From Nocardia sp. NBC_01327 (GTDB taxonomy: Bacteria; Actinomycetota; Actinomycetes; Mycobacteriales; Mycobacteriaceae), in contig NZ_CP108383.1 in the NCBI RefSeq assembly GCF_035958815.1, positions 2,232,001 to 2,296,000 on the forward strand: a stretch of DNA of 64,000 bases. Direction: 5' to 3'. The position numbers and the translations under genes are program-made. This document shows positions 53,922 through 62,394 of this stretch, in pieces; positions within the stretch are counted from its first letter, which is position 1, and the number at the start of each line of letters is the position of its first letter. The notes under the pieces were generated by a model. The model had not been told where the DNA came from. It saw only the letters and a list, made by a program, of their open reading frames with translations, and did not search any database.

Positions 53922-55184
53922 ATGACCATGGCCGAGACGACCGTTTTCGAGGCGCTCGAATCCAATGTGCGCGGTTACTGTCGGTCCTGGCCGACGGTGT
54001 TCGATACCGCGCGCGGGGCCTGGCTCACCGATGAGAACGGCAAGGACTATCTCGACTTCTTCGCCGGTGCGGGCTCGCTGAACTACGGGCACAACAATCC
54101 CGTCCTCAAGCAGGCGCTCATCGACTACCTGGTCGGCGACGGCATCACGCACGGGCTGGATATGTCCACGGTCGCCAAACGCCGTCTGCTGGAGACCATC
54201 CGGGATGTGCTGCTGATCCCGCGCGGCCTGGACTACAAGGTGCAGTTCCCCGGGCCCACCGGAGCGAACGCCGTCGAGGCCGCACTCAAGCTGGCGCGCA
54301 AGGTGACCGGCCGCACCACCATCCTGAACTTCACCAATGCCTTCCACGGTATGACGCTGGGCGCGCTGTCGGTCACCGGCAATGCCGCCAAGCGGGCCGG
54401 TGCGGGTGTCCCGCTGGTGCATGCGACCCCGATGCCGTACGACGGCTATCTCGCAGGCATGGACGAGCTTTCGTGGATGCGCCGGGTGCTCGACGACAGC
54501 TCCTCGGGCGTGGACAAGCCCGCGGCGGTGATCGTGGAAACGGTGCAGGGTGAGGGCGGTGTGAACGTGGCGCGCGCGGAATGGTTGCGCGCGCTCGCCG
54601 AAATGTGTTCCGCGCGTGGCATTCTGCTCATCGTCGACGATGTGCAGATGGGCTGCGGCCGCACCGGCCCGTTCTTCTCCTTCGAGTCCGCCGGCATCAC
54701 CCCCGATATCGTGACACTGTCGAAATCCATTGGCGGCTATGGTCTTCCCATGGCTCTGGTGCTCATGAAGCCGGAGCTGGACCAGTGGGCTCCGGGTGAG
54801 CACAACGGCACCTTCCGCGGCAATAACGCCGCCTTTATCACCGCCGAACTCGCCCTGCGCCACTACTGGTCCGACGATCGCATGGAACTCGCCACCCTCG
54901 CCAAGGGTGAGCGCATCCGCCAGCACCTGACCCTGCTCACCGAGGATTTCCACGGCCTGACAACCCGCGGCCGCGGCCTCGTTCAGGGCCTGGTCTTCGA
55001 CGACGCCTCCCAGGCCGCCAAGGTCTGCCGCACCGCCTTCGAACTGGGTCTGCTCGTCGAAACCTCCGGCTCCACAGACGAAGTCGTCAAACTCCTCCCC
55101 CCACTGACCGTCACCGATTCCGAAATCTCCCACGGCCTGAGCATCCTCACCCGCTCCGTCGAAATCGTCCGCGGCGGTCACTGA
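53922..55184 (+). CDS. ectB: Diaminobutyrate-2-oxoglutarate aminotransferase
   Basis: The 420-residue class III aminotransferase has the EctB-specific N-terminus (FEALESNVRGYCRSWPTVFD), DYLDFFAGAGSLNYGHNNP, the substrate block FPGPTGANAVEAALKLARK, AFHGMTLGALSVTGN, DDVQMGCGRTG and the PLP lysine in TLSKSIGGYGLP. It forms L-2,4-diaminobutyrate from aspartate semialdehyde and glutamate. In ectoine producers it lies between ectA and ectC, both absent here, so the diaminobutyrate probably serves another product. A second ATG is two codons in. A strong terminator follows, then two 2OG-Fe oxygenases. Confidence 0.93.
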   Translation: MTMAETTVFEALESNVRGYCRSWPTVFDTARGAWLTDENGKDYLDFFAGAGSLNYGHNNPVLKQALIDYLVGDGITHGLDMSTVAKRRLLETIRDVLLIPRGLDYKVQFPGPTGANAVEAALKLARKVTGRTTILNFTNAFHGMTLGALSVTGNAAKRAGAGVPLVHATPMPYDGYLAGMDELSWMRRVLDDSSSGVDKPAAVIVETVQGEGGVNVARAEWLRALAEMCSARGILLIVDDVQMGCGRTGPFFSFESAGITPDIVTLSKSIGGYGLPMALVLMKPELDQWAPGEHNGTFRGNNAAFITAELALRHYWSDDRMELATLAKGERIRQHLTLLTEDFHGLTTRGRGLVQGLVFDDASQAAKVCRTAFELGLLVETSGSTDEVVKLLPPLTVTDSEISHGLSILTRSVEIVRGGH

Positions 55185-55250
55185 CCCCCAAATTTGTGCT
55201 CCTCCGGAGCACACAAGCTGTCGACACCGCCCACACCGGTGCCGACACAG

Positions 55251-55283
55251 TGCCGGGCTCCCAGCTGCGGAGGGAGCCCGGCA
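55251..55283 (+). terminator. Intrinsic terminator after ectB
   Basis: TGCCGGGCTCCC (55251-55262) pairs perfectly with GGGAGCCCGGCA (55272-55283) with a nine-base loop; CAACCTTTT follows. It separates ectB from the oxygenase genes, although leak-through is possible. Confidence 0.82.
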
Positions 55284-55366
55284 CAACCTTTTCCGCGCTC
55301 TGTTCCGGAATTTGCTAGCGGGTGGGGTCGAGGGGGACGCTGTTCCCACGCCACCGAGATCTGCGA

Positions 55367-56383
55367 ATGACGGGTACCGCTTTGCACACCGCAGAAGCCT
55401 GCATCGAAGACGCGAGCGTCGACGAACCGTCGAGCCGCATCGACCTCGGACGGGTTCCCGTCCGCGTGCACGGCGTCGGCGTGTTCTACCGCCGCTTCTT
55501 CGACCTCGACGCCGATCACTTCGGGCGGATCCGCGCGGAGCACGAGTTCCAGTCCCTGACCGAGTCCACCAAGCCGGGGACGGCCCATCGCAGCGGAATC
55601 TACTTGACGCCTGTCACGCGCAGCGGTGAGGAACTGCATTTCCGCCTGCTCCGGTGCTCCACGAACCTCTCGGGGCCGACCGAGAACTTCGGCCCGACCG
55701 ATACGAGCATCGTCGAGGCGCTGAATCGCGAGGCCGCCACCATCTTTCGTGGCCAAGCGCCGCTGAATCACGTCCTCGCCCAGATCTACCACAACACCCA
55801 TGCCACAGCCGAGCGGAAGCAGTCCAAGGCCAAGATCTCGGCCCACGCCGACAAGACCAAGGACATGCCGGTCAACGGCATCATGGCCTTTTGCACCTTC
55901 TATGACGGGCTCGACAAGCTGCGGCCGCTGGCCGGCGACGCCTTCGACTACGGCGTGAAGAATGCGAGCGGGTTGACCAGACTTCGCTTCCGCCTGAAGG
56001 ATTCGGTCGAAGAGCGTGGCGGGGTCGCGCTCCCCGCACAGTTCGGCCTGACCCTCTATCCCGGCTCCGTCTTCTTCATGCCGCTGTCCACCAACCGCCT
56101 GTACACCCACGAAATCCAGCCCTCGATGCTGGACGCCGAGCGGCTGCCGACCCGCCTGGGATACGTGGTGCGCTGCTCGAGCACCGAAGCAGTGCACAAG
56201 AACGGCCAGACGTTTCTGTCGCGGGCCGGGGGCTTGGTGAAGCTGGAGCCGCCCACTCCGGAGGGCATGGACGAGCTGCGCAGGCTGTACGCCGAGGAGA
56301 ACAGAACCTCATCGTTCATCGACTACGGCGACCGATTTCCCTTCAGTATGAACACGGGAGACTATGTTGCCCCCCGAGCCTAG
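55367..56383 (+). CDS. 2OG-Fe(II) oxygenase-like protein (first of a tandem pair)
   Basis: The 338-residue protein shows a probable jelly-roll with iron ligands His160 and Asp162 in KISAHADKTKDMP and a later His248 in RLYTHEIQPS, followed by Arg263 or Arg269 that could bind 2-oxoglutarate. A preceding block QIYHNTHATAERKQS resembles the substrate-side region of AlkB-like enzymes. It shares this order with the next gene. No membership of the EctD (PhyH) family is visible. ATG 55367 starts shortly after a weak GAG site. It might hydroxylate a small amino acid or peptide; the neighbouring diaminobutyrate enzyme is suggestive only. Confidence 0.65.
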   Translation: MTGTALHTAEACIEDASVDEPSSRIDLGRVPVRVHGVGVFYRRFFDLDADHFGRIRAEHEFQSLTESTKPGTAHRSGIYLTPVTRSGEELHFRLLRCSTNLSGPTENFGPTDTSIVEALNREAATIFRGQAPLNHVLAQIYHNTHATAERKQSKAKISAHADKTKDMPVNGIMAFCTFYDGLDKLRPLAGDAFDYGVKNASGLTRLRFRLKDSVEERGGVALPAQFGLTLYPGSVFFMPLSTNRLYTHEIQPSMLDAERLPTRLGYVVRCSSTEAVHKNGQTFLSRAGGLVKLEPPTPEGMDELRRLYAEENRTSSFIDYGDRFPFSMNTGDYVAPRA

Positions 56384-57128
56384 GATCTCGGACGAGATCG
56401 TCTCGTACCGCCTGCCTTTCGAGCAGGACCTCTTCGCGGAGCTCTCCTCGTCGGCCGTCTTGGAAGACGTGGGAAAAGGCCGGCGAGGAGCCACGCTCAC
56501 CAAGACCGATGCGGCAGGCCGCGTGCCTCTCGTCCGCACCACCACTCGATACAGCAGCCCGGCACAGCATTTCCGGGCAGTGCACGATCGCCTGGCACAG
56601 CAGATTCAGGAGGTCGCGGGGCTCTCGGTTGCCTTCAACAACGCTCTCATCGAGATCTACACGAATGCCTACGCCACCATGGGCAGCCACTCGGACCAAG
56701 CCCTCGATCTAGCCGACGAGTCATTCATCGCCGTCTTCTCCTGCTACCGGTACCCCGAACTGATCCCGCCGAGGAAGCTGATCTTCACCCCAAAGGATTC
56801 CAGCGAGAATTTCGAAATCCCCCTCGCCCACAACAGCATCGTCGCATTCTCCGTCGCCTCGAATCGCCGCCTCCAGCACAAAATCGTGCTGGACACCCCC
56901 GCACCAGAGAACCACTGGCTAGGCGTGACCTTCCGAACGTCAAAAACCTTCCTCCACTTCCGAGAAGGCCACGCCCACCTCCCCCAAGGCGCACCCCTCA
57001 CCCCAGCCGACGAACCCCAACAGCGCGAGTTCTACCAACTACGCCGCCGCGAAAACAACGAAACAACCTTCACCTACCCCCCTCTGACATACACAGTCAG
57101 CAAAAGCGACCTGCTACCACCCATCTGA
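56364..57128 (+). CDS. 2OG-Fe(II) oxygenase-like protein (second of a tandem pair)
   Basis: The 254-residue protein has His109 and Asp111 in ATMGSHSDQALDL, His172 in RRLQHKIVLD and Arg191 in GVTFRTSKTF, the complete HxD...H...R set for iron and 2-oxoglutarate. The block IEIYTNAYATMG parallels QIYHNTHATAE of the first gene, so the two are diverged paralogues. The ATG overlaps the end of the first gene by 20 bases and has a GGGAG site. Coupled expression implies a heteromeric or sequential reaction. The substrate is unknown. Confidence 0.68.
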   Translation: MLPPEPRISDEIVSYRLPFEQDLFAELSSSAVLEDVGKGRRGATLTKTDAAGRVPLVRTTTRYSSPAQHFRAVHDRLAQQIQEVAGLSVAFNNALIEIYTNAYATMGSHSDQALDLADESFIAVFSCYRYPELIPPRKLIFTPKDSSENFEIPLAHNSIVAFSVASNRRLQHKIVLDTPAPENHWLGVTFRTSKTFLHFREGHAHLPQGAPLTPADEPQQREFYQLRRRENNETTFTYPPLTYTVSKSDLLPPI

Positions 57129-57177
57129 CCCCGAGCGCCAACAAAGGCCGTCTCCGTTTGGGAGGCAATCGATTCGG

Positions 57178-57746
57178 GCCTTGTGGAAGTACCGTGAATG
57201 GGTGGAGGACGACGAATCACTCACCGCCGAATGGGAATCGCGTGTCGACGTGTCGTGGGAGACCTTCTGGGACCTTCTGAGCCCGGTATGGCGACAGGTT
57301 CTCTCGGGCTCGGAGTCGAGCGTCGCACCCGCCGCGGCACCGATCCTTCGTCGTCGGCGGCTCACTACCGATTTAGCATGGACCTCGGGCTACTCACACT
57401 GGCCCTGGAAGGTCACACTCGCTCTTGGGATCGGCTCCCGCTGGGCGGACCTGCTCGTGTAGATCTCAGGCAGCTACGCGGTACGCCGATCCGGCACCTC
57501 ATTCTGTCCGTGGTGGATATCGAGCATATCGACGCCCTCTGCGAGGTTCCCGGCCTCAAATCCCTCACTCTCGATCTACACGGCGATTCGATAACGCTGC
57601 CAACACTTTCCACCCTGACCGAGCTGACGCTGTACTCGGGTACAGGAATCGACAACGCGGCTACCCAAACAAACCCATCCCTGCGAATCACCCGGATCGC
57701 CAATACATACTCGCCGCCGCAATTCGGACCAGACGACGTTTATTGA
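57178..57746 (+). pseudogene. Remnant with leucine-rich-repeat-like C-terminus
   Basis: Two overlapping frames look coding in turn. From 57181 to about 57360 the frame with KYREWVEDDESLTAEW is charged and plausible; from ATG 57378 to 57746 another frame reads LRQLRGTPIRHLILSV, ALCEVPGLKSLTLDL and LPTLSTLTELTLYSG, three leucine-rich-repeat-like units. A frameshift between them would explain both, so this is probably a decayed gene; alternatively the 122-residue LRR protein stands alone. It ends 11 bases before the IS element. Confidence 0.4.
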
Positions 57747-57757
57747 TGGTGAGGGGC

Positions 57758-57777
57758 TGGAATGTTCTCGGACAGTG
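57758..57777 (+). repeat. Left terminal inverted repeat of the IS3 element
   Basis: It begins with TG and ends with TCGGACAGTG, which recurs inverted at 59003-59012. About 17 of 21 aligned positions match the right end when small gaps are allowed. The GGC target duplication is immediately outside. Confidence 0.75.
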
Positions 57778-57790
57778 AGGGTTTGATCTC

Positions 57791-58618
57791 TCAGGCCGTT
57801 CTGCTCCGTTCGAACCAGGCGGACTCTACTTCGTTCGGTGTGTGGTAGTCAATCGCGGAGTGGAGTCGAATCTGGTTGTACCGCAATTCGATATAGGCGG
57901 TGATATCGCGGCGAGCATGTTCGCGGGTCCGGTATCGGGTGCGGTGGACACGTTCGTTCTTCAAAGTGGCGTTGAACGATTCCGCCCAGGCGTTGTCGAA
58001 GCAGGTTCCGGTGCGCCCCACGGAGTGCCGGATGCCGAGTTTACGGACGGCCCTGAGGAATTCGGCAGACAGATACTGGGTACCGCGGTCGCTGTGAAAT
58101 ATTGTTTCTCCGGCGCGGATCGGGAGATTGCGTGCCGCCATGGTCAACGCCTCCACGACCAGTTCGGTCTGCATGTGTTCGGCCATGGCATATCCGACGA
58201 CTTTCTTGGAGAAACAATCGAGCACGGTCGCCAAATACAGCCAGCCCTGGCGGGTGCGGATGTAGGTGATGTCGCCGACGAGTTTGACTGCCGGCGCGGT
58301 AGCGGTGAAATCGCGCCGAACCAGGTCCGGCCGGTCGGCACAGTCGGCCGCAAATGGTGGTGGAGGCCGGAACGGGCGCGGCTGGCAGGCCACCAACCCC
58401 AGCTCACGCATAACTTTTCGGACCGTGCCCGGATCGGCCAGCACTTTGCGGCGGGCCAGCGCCGCATGGATACGCCGGTACCCATAGGTGCCGTCGGAAT
58501 GGCTGAAACAAGACCGGACCTCGGTCTTCAACCTATCTCGACAGCGGTCGGTGGCCGAGGGTTCCCGACCACGCCACGCGTAATAGCCCGACCGTGATAC
58601 CCCGGCCCAACGGCACAT
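57791..58618 (-). CDS. IS3-family transposase OrfB (integrase catalytic domain)
   Basis: The 275-residue protein has an HTH_21 segment (CRWAGVSRSGYYAWRGR), a DDE catalytic domain with Asp in VGDITYIRT, Asp in FHSDRGTQYLS and Glu in NAWAESFNATLKNE, and a C-terminal YNQIRLHSAIDYHTP block, all typical of rve/IS3 transposases. It works as an OrfAB fusion made by -1 frameshifting near the end of orfA (in the AAGAAG context around 58680); the frame is open upstream of the ATG into orfA. All catalytic residues are present. Confidence 0.95.
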   Translation of the reverse strand: MCRWAGVSRSGYYAWRGREPSATDRCRDRLKTEVRSCFSHSDGTYGYRRIHAALARRKVLADPGTVRKVMRELGLVACQPRPFRPPPPFAADCADRPDLVRRDFTATAPAVKLVGDITYIRTRQGWLYLATVLDCFSKKVVGYAMAEHMQTELVVEALTMAARNLPIRAGETIFHSDRGTQYLSAEFLRAVRKLGIRHSVGRTGTCFDNAWAESFNATLKNERVHRTRYRTREHARRDITAYIELRYNQIRLHSAIDYHTPNEVESAWFERSRTA

Positions 58619-58671
58619 GTCGACGATCGTGTGGCGGCCTTCTTCGGAGGCAACGAACGCATATTTCGCCG

Positions 58672-58965
58672 CTACAGGTACTTCTTCGCGAAGAAGGCCA
58701 CCGATTTTCCCAGGAACTCGTTCTCCTCCCGGAGTTTCCGGTTCTCCTCCTCCAAGGCCCGCAACCGCCCACGTTCATCGGTCGACAGGTCCGACTCGGC
58801 CTCGCCGCTCTCGGTCCGGCACGCATGAACCCAATTTCGGATCGTCTGCTCGGTGACCCCGCAATCACGCGCTACATCGGTGAACGACCGCCCCCCGACC
58901 AACACTTCCCGAGCCGCCGCCTCTCGAAACTCCGGGCTGAATTTCCGCGATTTCCTCTGCGCCAC
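58672..58965 (-). CDS. IS3-family OrfA (HTH_Tnp_1, transposon-end binding)
   Basis: The 97-residue protein has the helix-turn-helix RKFSPEFREAAAREVL, then GVTEQTIRNWVHAC, and a C-terminal leucine-zipper-like coiled coil (LRALEEENRKLREENEFLG) for multimerisation. This is standard OrfA of IS3 elements. It starts 56 bases inside the right inverted repeat and precedes orfB in transcription. The end (FFAKKYL) holds the AAGAAG sequence where frameshifting could produce the OrfAB transposase. Confidence 0.94.
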   Translation of the reverse strand: MAQRKSRKFSPEFREAAAREVLVGGRSFTDVARDCGVTEQTIRNWVHACRTESGEAESDLSTDERGRLRALEEENRKLREENEFLGKSVAFFAKKYL

Positions 58966-59002
58966 AAGCCACTCCGTTCAGTCACCCAATTCTAGATTGG
59001 GC

Positions 59003-59021
59003 CACTGTCCGAAGAACTTCA
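59003..59021 (-). repeat. Right terminal inverted repeat of the IS3 element
   Basis: Read on the minus strand from 59021 it begins TGAAGTTCTTCGGACAGTG and pairs with the left end. The GGC duplication follows outside. Confidence 0.75.
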
Positions 59022-59281
59022 GGCACCTCAATGGTGTGACCCCTAACAAGAGGATCGCTCGCGCGCCACCTTGCGCGTGCATCGCCCGGTCTCGGATCGC
59101 CGCAGCCAGTTGACTTTCCGCCGCCCCGTGTTGGTATGCGCATCGCCAGGTCCGCGCACGATTCGCCTGCGTAAGGAGACCAGAGTCCGACAATGACCTG
59201 AGCCCATCGATCTTTCGAGCGTGCCGTACGGCCGGTTCAGCCAGCGCGGTACGCGGCATTTTCGAAGTCTGAAGTTATCGC
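59022..59281. other. Gap between IS element and NB-ARC/TPR gene
   Basis: The 260 bases contain short open frames on the minus strand (for example 59043-59285) with no family resemblance and many Arg codons. It may be the decayed 3' region of the neighbouring locus. I see no reliable gene, terminator or promoter here. Confidence 0.35.
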
Positions 59282-61741
59282 TCACTCCTCCACGTTGCGG
59301 TCAGCACGTATGGAGGCAAGGTTCTCCTGGATTGCGCGGGTAATCGGATGGTCCGGCCCCAAGATCCGTTCGCAATCGCTGTGGGTGGCTTCGAAGAGGG
59401 TGATGCCTTCGTCTATTCGGCCCGCCGATCCGTAGGCGCCAGCGAGGTTGTTGCGTGAGGTGAGGGTGTGCGGGTGGCTGGGTCCGAGGAGTCGCTCACG
59501 GTCGGCGAGGGTGGCTTCGAAGAGGGTGATGGCTTCGTCTGTTCGGCCCACCGAATTGTAGAGACTGGCAAGGTTGTTGCGTGAGCTGAGGGTGTGCGGG
59601 TGGTCGGGACCCAGGATCCGCTCGGAGTCGCTGATGGTGGTCCGGTAAAGGGTGATGGCTTCGTCTATTCGACCCACCGATCGGTAGGCGCCAGCGAGGT
59701 TGTTGCCTGTACTGAGGGTGTCGGGGTGGTCGGGACCCACGAGCCGCTGGCGGTCGGTGAGGGTGGCTTCGAAGAGGGTGATGGCTTCGTCGAGGCGCCC
59801 CGCCGATTGGTAGGTACTGGCGAGGTTGTGCTGGGAGGTGAGGGTGTCGGGGTTGTCGGGTCCGAGAAATCGCTTGTAGTCGCTGAGGGTGGCTTCGAAG
59901 AGGGCGATGGCTTCCTCGAGGCGCCCCGCCGATTCGTAGGCGAAGGCGAGGTTGTTGCACGAGCTGAGGGTGTGGGGATTGTCGGGTCCGAAGAGCCGCT
60001 TGTAGTCGCTGAGGTTAGCTTGGTGGAGGGTGATGGCCTCGTCGAAGCGCCCCGCCGATTCGTAGGCGTTGGCGAGGTCGTTGCGTGAGCGGAGGGTGTC
60101 GAGATGGTCGAGGCCCAGGAGCCGCTCAGAGTCGGTGAGGGTGGCTTCGAAGAGGGTGATGGCTTCGTCGAGGCGCCCCGCCGATTGGTAGGTACTGGCG
60201 AGGTTGAGCTGGGAGCTGAGGGTGTCGGCGTGGTCGGGTCCGAGGATCCGATGGCGGTCGGTGAGGGTGGCTTCGAAGAGGGTGATGGCTTCCTCGAGGC
60301 GCCCCGCCGATTCGTAGGCGAAGGCGAGGTTGCTGCGCGAGCTGAGAGTGTCGAGATGGTCGGGCCCCAGCAGCCGCTCACGGTCGACGTGGGTGGCTTC
60401 GAAGAGGGTGATGGCTTCCTCGAGGCGCCCGGCCCACCTGTAGGCGAAGGCGAGGTTGTTGCGTGAGCTGAGAGTGTCGGGGTGGTCGGGACCCAGGATG
60501 CGCTCGAAGTCCGTGAGGGCGCCCCGCCCGACGGACAGTGATCGGGTGATATCAGCGGATTCGACCAGTTGGCACACGGCCCAGCCCCGCGCCTGCAATG
60601 CGCGCTGAGTGAGCGCCGGATCAGTGAGCTCGATGAGTCCGGTGTCCCATATCGCGGCGATATGGTCAACCAGTTGAGCACCTTCTTCTCGGCGTGCCCA
60701 TGCTTGATCGGGTTCGAACGAGCGCGTATCGATGACGTCGAGTGCATTGGCGATGAGTTCGTTTGTCGTGCCGGCGGATTGGGCGCGTTCACGGAGGACC
60801 CTGGCAGTGAGTCGGTGCATGGCAATGGTGTCACCGGTCGTCGACCACGACAGGAGCGAACCTCGCTCGCACCGCTCCAAAGCTTGATCGAGTCGTTCGG
60901 CTCGGTCGGGCAGTACGTCGCGGCGTACGCCTGCCGGCGAAAGCATTGCCATCACACCCAGCAGCCACGCGACTGTAGCGTCCAGTTGGGGTTCGCCGGT
61001 GGGGGTTTCGATGGTGTCGATGGATAACAGGATCGCCTGATCCACCGACCGTGGGTAATCCTGGCCGGCTTTGCGGTTGAGCACTTCCGGTAGTGATCGT
61101 GCATTGAGCAGTTGCTGATAGTGCGCGTAGGTGAGGTGACGGCCGGTAATCGTCGCCGCGGCCGTCGACAGCGCGAGAGGGAGATCGCCCAGCAGCTCCG
61201 CGAGGGTGTACGCACCTTGTTGATCAGCCAGGTCGGTCGATTCCTGCAGGTAGTGGGTTGCTTCGGGGCGTGTGAAACCGACGAGGTCGATCGTCTTGCT
61301 CAACTGGTTGAAGGCTCGGTCGGTGCTGGTGATCAGGACCATTGTGCGGCCGGCGACAGGTAGCAGTGGTCGGATCTGTTCCGGGTCGCCCGCGTTGTCG
61401 AAGATCAGCAATCCGGGTTCTCGCGAACCTGACAGGTGGTTTCGGAGCTGTCGTGCCGATACTGCCGAATCGCCTTCGGGGTCGGCGACTCCCAACAGGT
61501 CGGCGATCTCGGCCAGTCCGGTCACTGCGGTTTCCATGGTATCGGCGTTGACCCACCCCACCAGCCCGTGTGTGGTGTCGATATTCTCGCGTGCCAGGGC
61601 TGCCGCGAGGTGACTCTTTCCGGTCCCGCGCATCCCGATGACCGCCGCCACGCGCGACTCATCGAGCGCTGCGCGAACACGGGCGACTTCGGTGCGGTAT
61701 ACGAAATGTGGTGGCTGTTGCGGGATCTCGCCGTGAATCAC
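59282..61741 (-). CDS. NB-ARC-type STAND ATPase with ten kinesin-light-chain-like TPR repeats
   Basis: The 819-residue protein has a Walker A VIGMRGTGKSHLAAAL (34-49), Walker B PGLLIFDNAGDPEQIRPLL and sensor TMVLITSTDRAF, then a winged-helix-like region (to about 400) and nine full plus one partial 42-residue repeat with the pattern LGPDHPDTLSSRNNLAxAY-x-GRxxEAI. The repeats are also very similar at DNA level. Such proteins act as signal or phage sensors with the TPRs as recognition surface. GTG 61741 is the only start in this frame and has no well-spaced ribosome site; the frame is open and protein-like upstream (SNVSVGRDFIIQVLTD), suggesting a frameshift or an unusual start. Confidence 0.88.
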   Translation of the reverse strand: MIHGEIPQQPPHFVYRTEVARVRAALDESRVAAVIGMRGTGKSHLAAALARENIDTTHGLVGWVNADTMETAVTGLAEIADLLGVADPEGDSAVSARQLRNHLSGSREPGLLIFDNAGDPEQIRPLLPVAGRTMVLITSTDRAFNQLSKTIDLVGFTRPEATHYLQESTDLADQQGAYTLAELLGDLPLALSTAAATITGRHLTYAHYQQLLNARSLPEVLNRKAGQDYPRSVDQAILLSIDTIETPTGEPQLDATVAWLLGVMAMLSPAGVRRDVLPDRAERLDQALERCERGSLLSWSTTGDTIAMHRLTARVLRERAQSAGTTNELIANALDVIDTRSFEPDQAWARREEGAQLVDHIAAIWDTGLIELTDPALTQRALQARGWAVCQLVESADITRSLSVGRGALTDFERILGPDHPDTLSSRNNLAFAYRWAGRLEEAITLFEATHVDRERLLGPDHLDTLSSRSNLAFAYESAGRLEEAITLFEATLTDRHRILGPDHADTLSSQLNLASTYQSAGRLDEAITLFEATLTDSERLLGLDHLDTLRSRNDLANAYESAGRFDEAITLHQANLSDYKRLFGPDNPHTLSSCNNLAFAYESAGRLEEAIALFEATLSDYKRFLGPDNPDTLTSQHNLASTYQSAGRLDEAITLFEATLTDRQRLVGPDHPDTLSTGNNLAGAYRSVGRIDEAITLYRTTISDSERILGPDHPHTLSSRNNLASLYNSVGRTDEAITLFEATLADRERLLGPSHPHTLTSRNNLAGAYGSAGRIDEGITLFEATHSDCERILGPDHPITRAIQENLASIRADRNVEE
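59290..60545 (-). repeat. Array of about ten 126-base coding repeats (TPR units)
   Basis: The 3' half of the NB-ARC gene consists of 126-base units. Segments such as GGTGGCTTCGAAGAGGGTGA recur almost unchanged in most copies. The period is a multiple of three and no spacer-like variation exists, so this is a coding array, prone to unequal exchange. Confidence 0.9.
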
Positions 61742-61884
61742 TCTCCCGGCAGGCCGGGAGGGTAGCGCATGGCCGGGGTTTGTCGTGTCGGTGAGGACTT
61801 GGATGATGAAGTCTCGGCCGACGGAGACGTTCGAGGCGACGATGAGCCGCGCGTGTTGGGCAGGGGCGGCGGCGGGGGTCTCGG

Positions 61885-62394
61885 TTATCGCCGCGGGCTG
61901 TGAGGGTGGGGCGGCTCCGTGTTGCCTGCATGGATTCCGATGATCTTGAGTGTGCCTTGGACTTTGGTGTCCTCGGCGACGACGGCGCTGCCGGTGGAGG
62001 TGATGTCGCTGATCTCGAGTTCGCCGGTTTCGACGCGCCGCAATTGCACCCCGATAGCCTCAGCGGCTTGCGGTGCTTGTTCTTGAATGAGGGTCAGTAA
62101 ATGCCAGGCCGCAGTGAGCATTTCCTGGTCATTGGCGGCGCCGGTGTCGGTGAGTTCCCCGGCGAGGACTGCGCGCCAGCCGGGTACGAGTGGGTCTGCT
62201 TCGACCACGGTCACGTCGACAGTCTGGTAGCGATGGCTGATCAGCGCCTTGACTGCCTGGTAGGCATCGGTGACCGCCTTTTTGGTTGTGTCGGTCAGTC
62301 CTGCTGCTGCGCCAGCCGCGATCGCCGCAGCAATCATCGTTACTGGATCCACTCGCCTGAACCTCCCCTTCGGTTTGTCGCCTGGTTCGTTCAC
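61885..62394 (-). CDS. Small partner protein of the STAND ATPase locus
   Basis: The 169-residue protein starts with a basic head, followed by PVTMIAAAIAAGAAAGLTDT, a glycine/alanine hydrophobic segment, then a helix (KAVTDAYQAVKALIS) and further domains with a run of short beta-like segments (GSAVVAEDTKVQGTLKIIGI). This pattern occurs in actinobacterial proteins encoded immediately upstream of NB-ARC/TPR genes, sometimes fused to them. It may be the effector or the N-terminal domain of the same protein, separated by a frameshift: the ATPase frame runs open under its C-terminal codons. Function unknown. Confidence 0.7.
   Translation of the reverse strand: MNEPGDKPKGRFRRVDPVTMIAAAIAAGAAAGLTDTTKKAVTDAYQAVKALISHRYQTVDVTVVEADPLVPGWRAVLAGELTDTGAANDQEMLTAAWHLLTLIQEQAPQAAEAIGVQLRRVETGELEISDITSTGSAVVAEDTKVQGTLKIIGIHAGNTEPPHPHSPRR

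Larger units (their letters stand above)
57758..59021 (-). mobile_element. IS3-family insertion sequence, complete
   Basis: The 1264-base element has imperfect terminal inverted repeats starting TG: left TGGAATGTTCTCGGACAGTG (57758-57777), right TGAAGTTCTTCGGACAGTGG read from 59021 down. They share TCGGACAGTG exactly. It carries orfA and orfB and is flanked by the trinucleotide GGC on both sides (57755-57757 and 59022-59024), matching the 3-base target duplication of IS3 elements. It appears intact and recently inserted. Confidence 0.88.

Noticed and set aside
53922..57128. Reading the ectB region as an ectoine cluster with EctD-type hydroxylase
   Set aside because: No ectA or ectC is present and the two oxygenases do not show the EctD/PhyH sequence motifs; they are another 2OG-Fe group.
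59043..59285. Short minus-strand frame between IS element and TPR gene
   Set aside because: Arg-rich, no homology recognised, no ribosome site; probably not a gene.
59290..60545. Regular repeats that could be mistaken for a CRISPR array
   Set aside because: The period is 126 bases, a multiple of three, without variable spacers; the repeats translate into TPR units.
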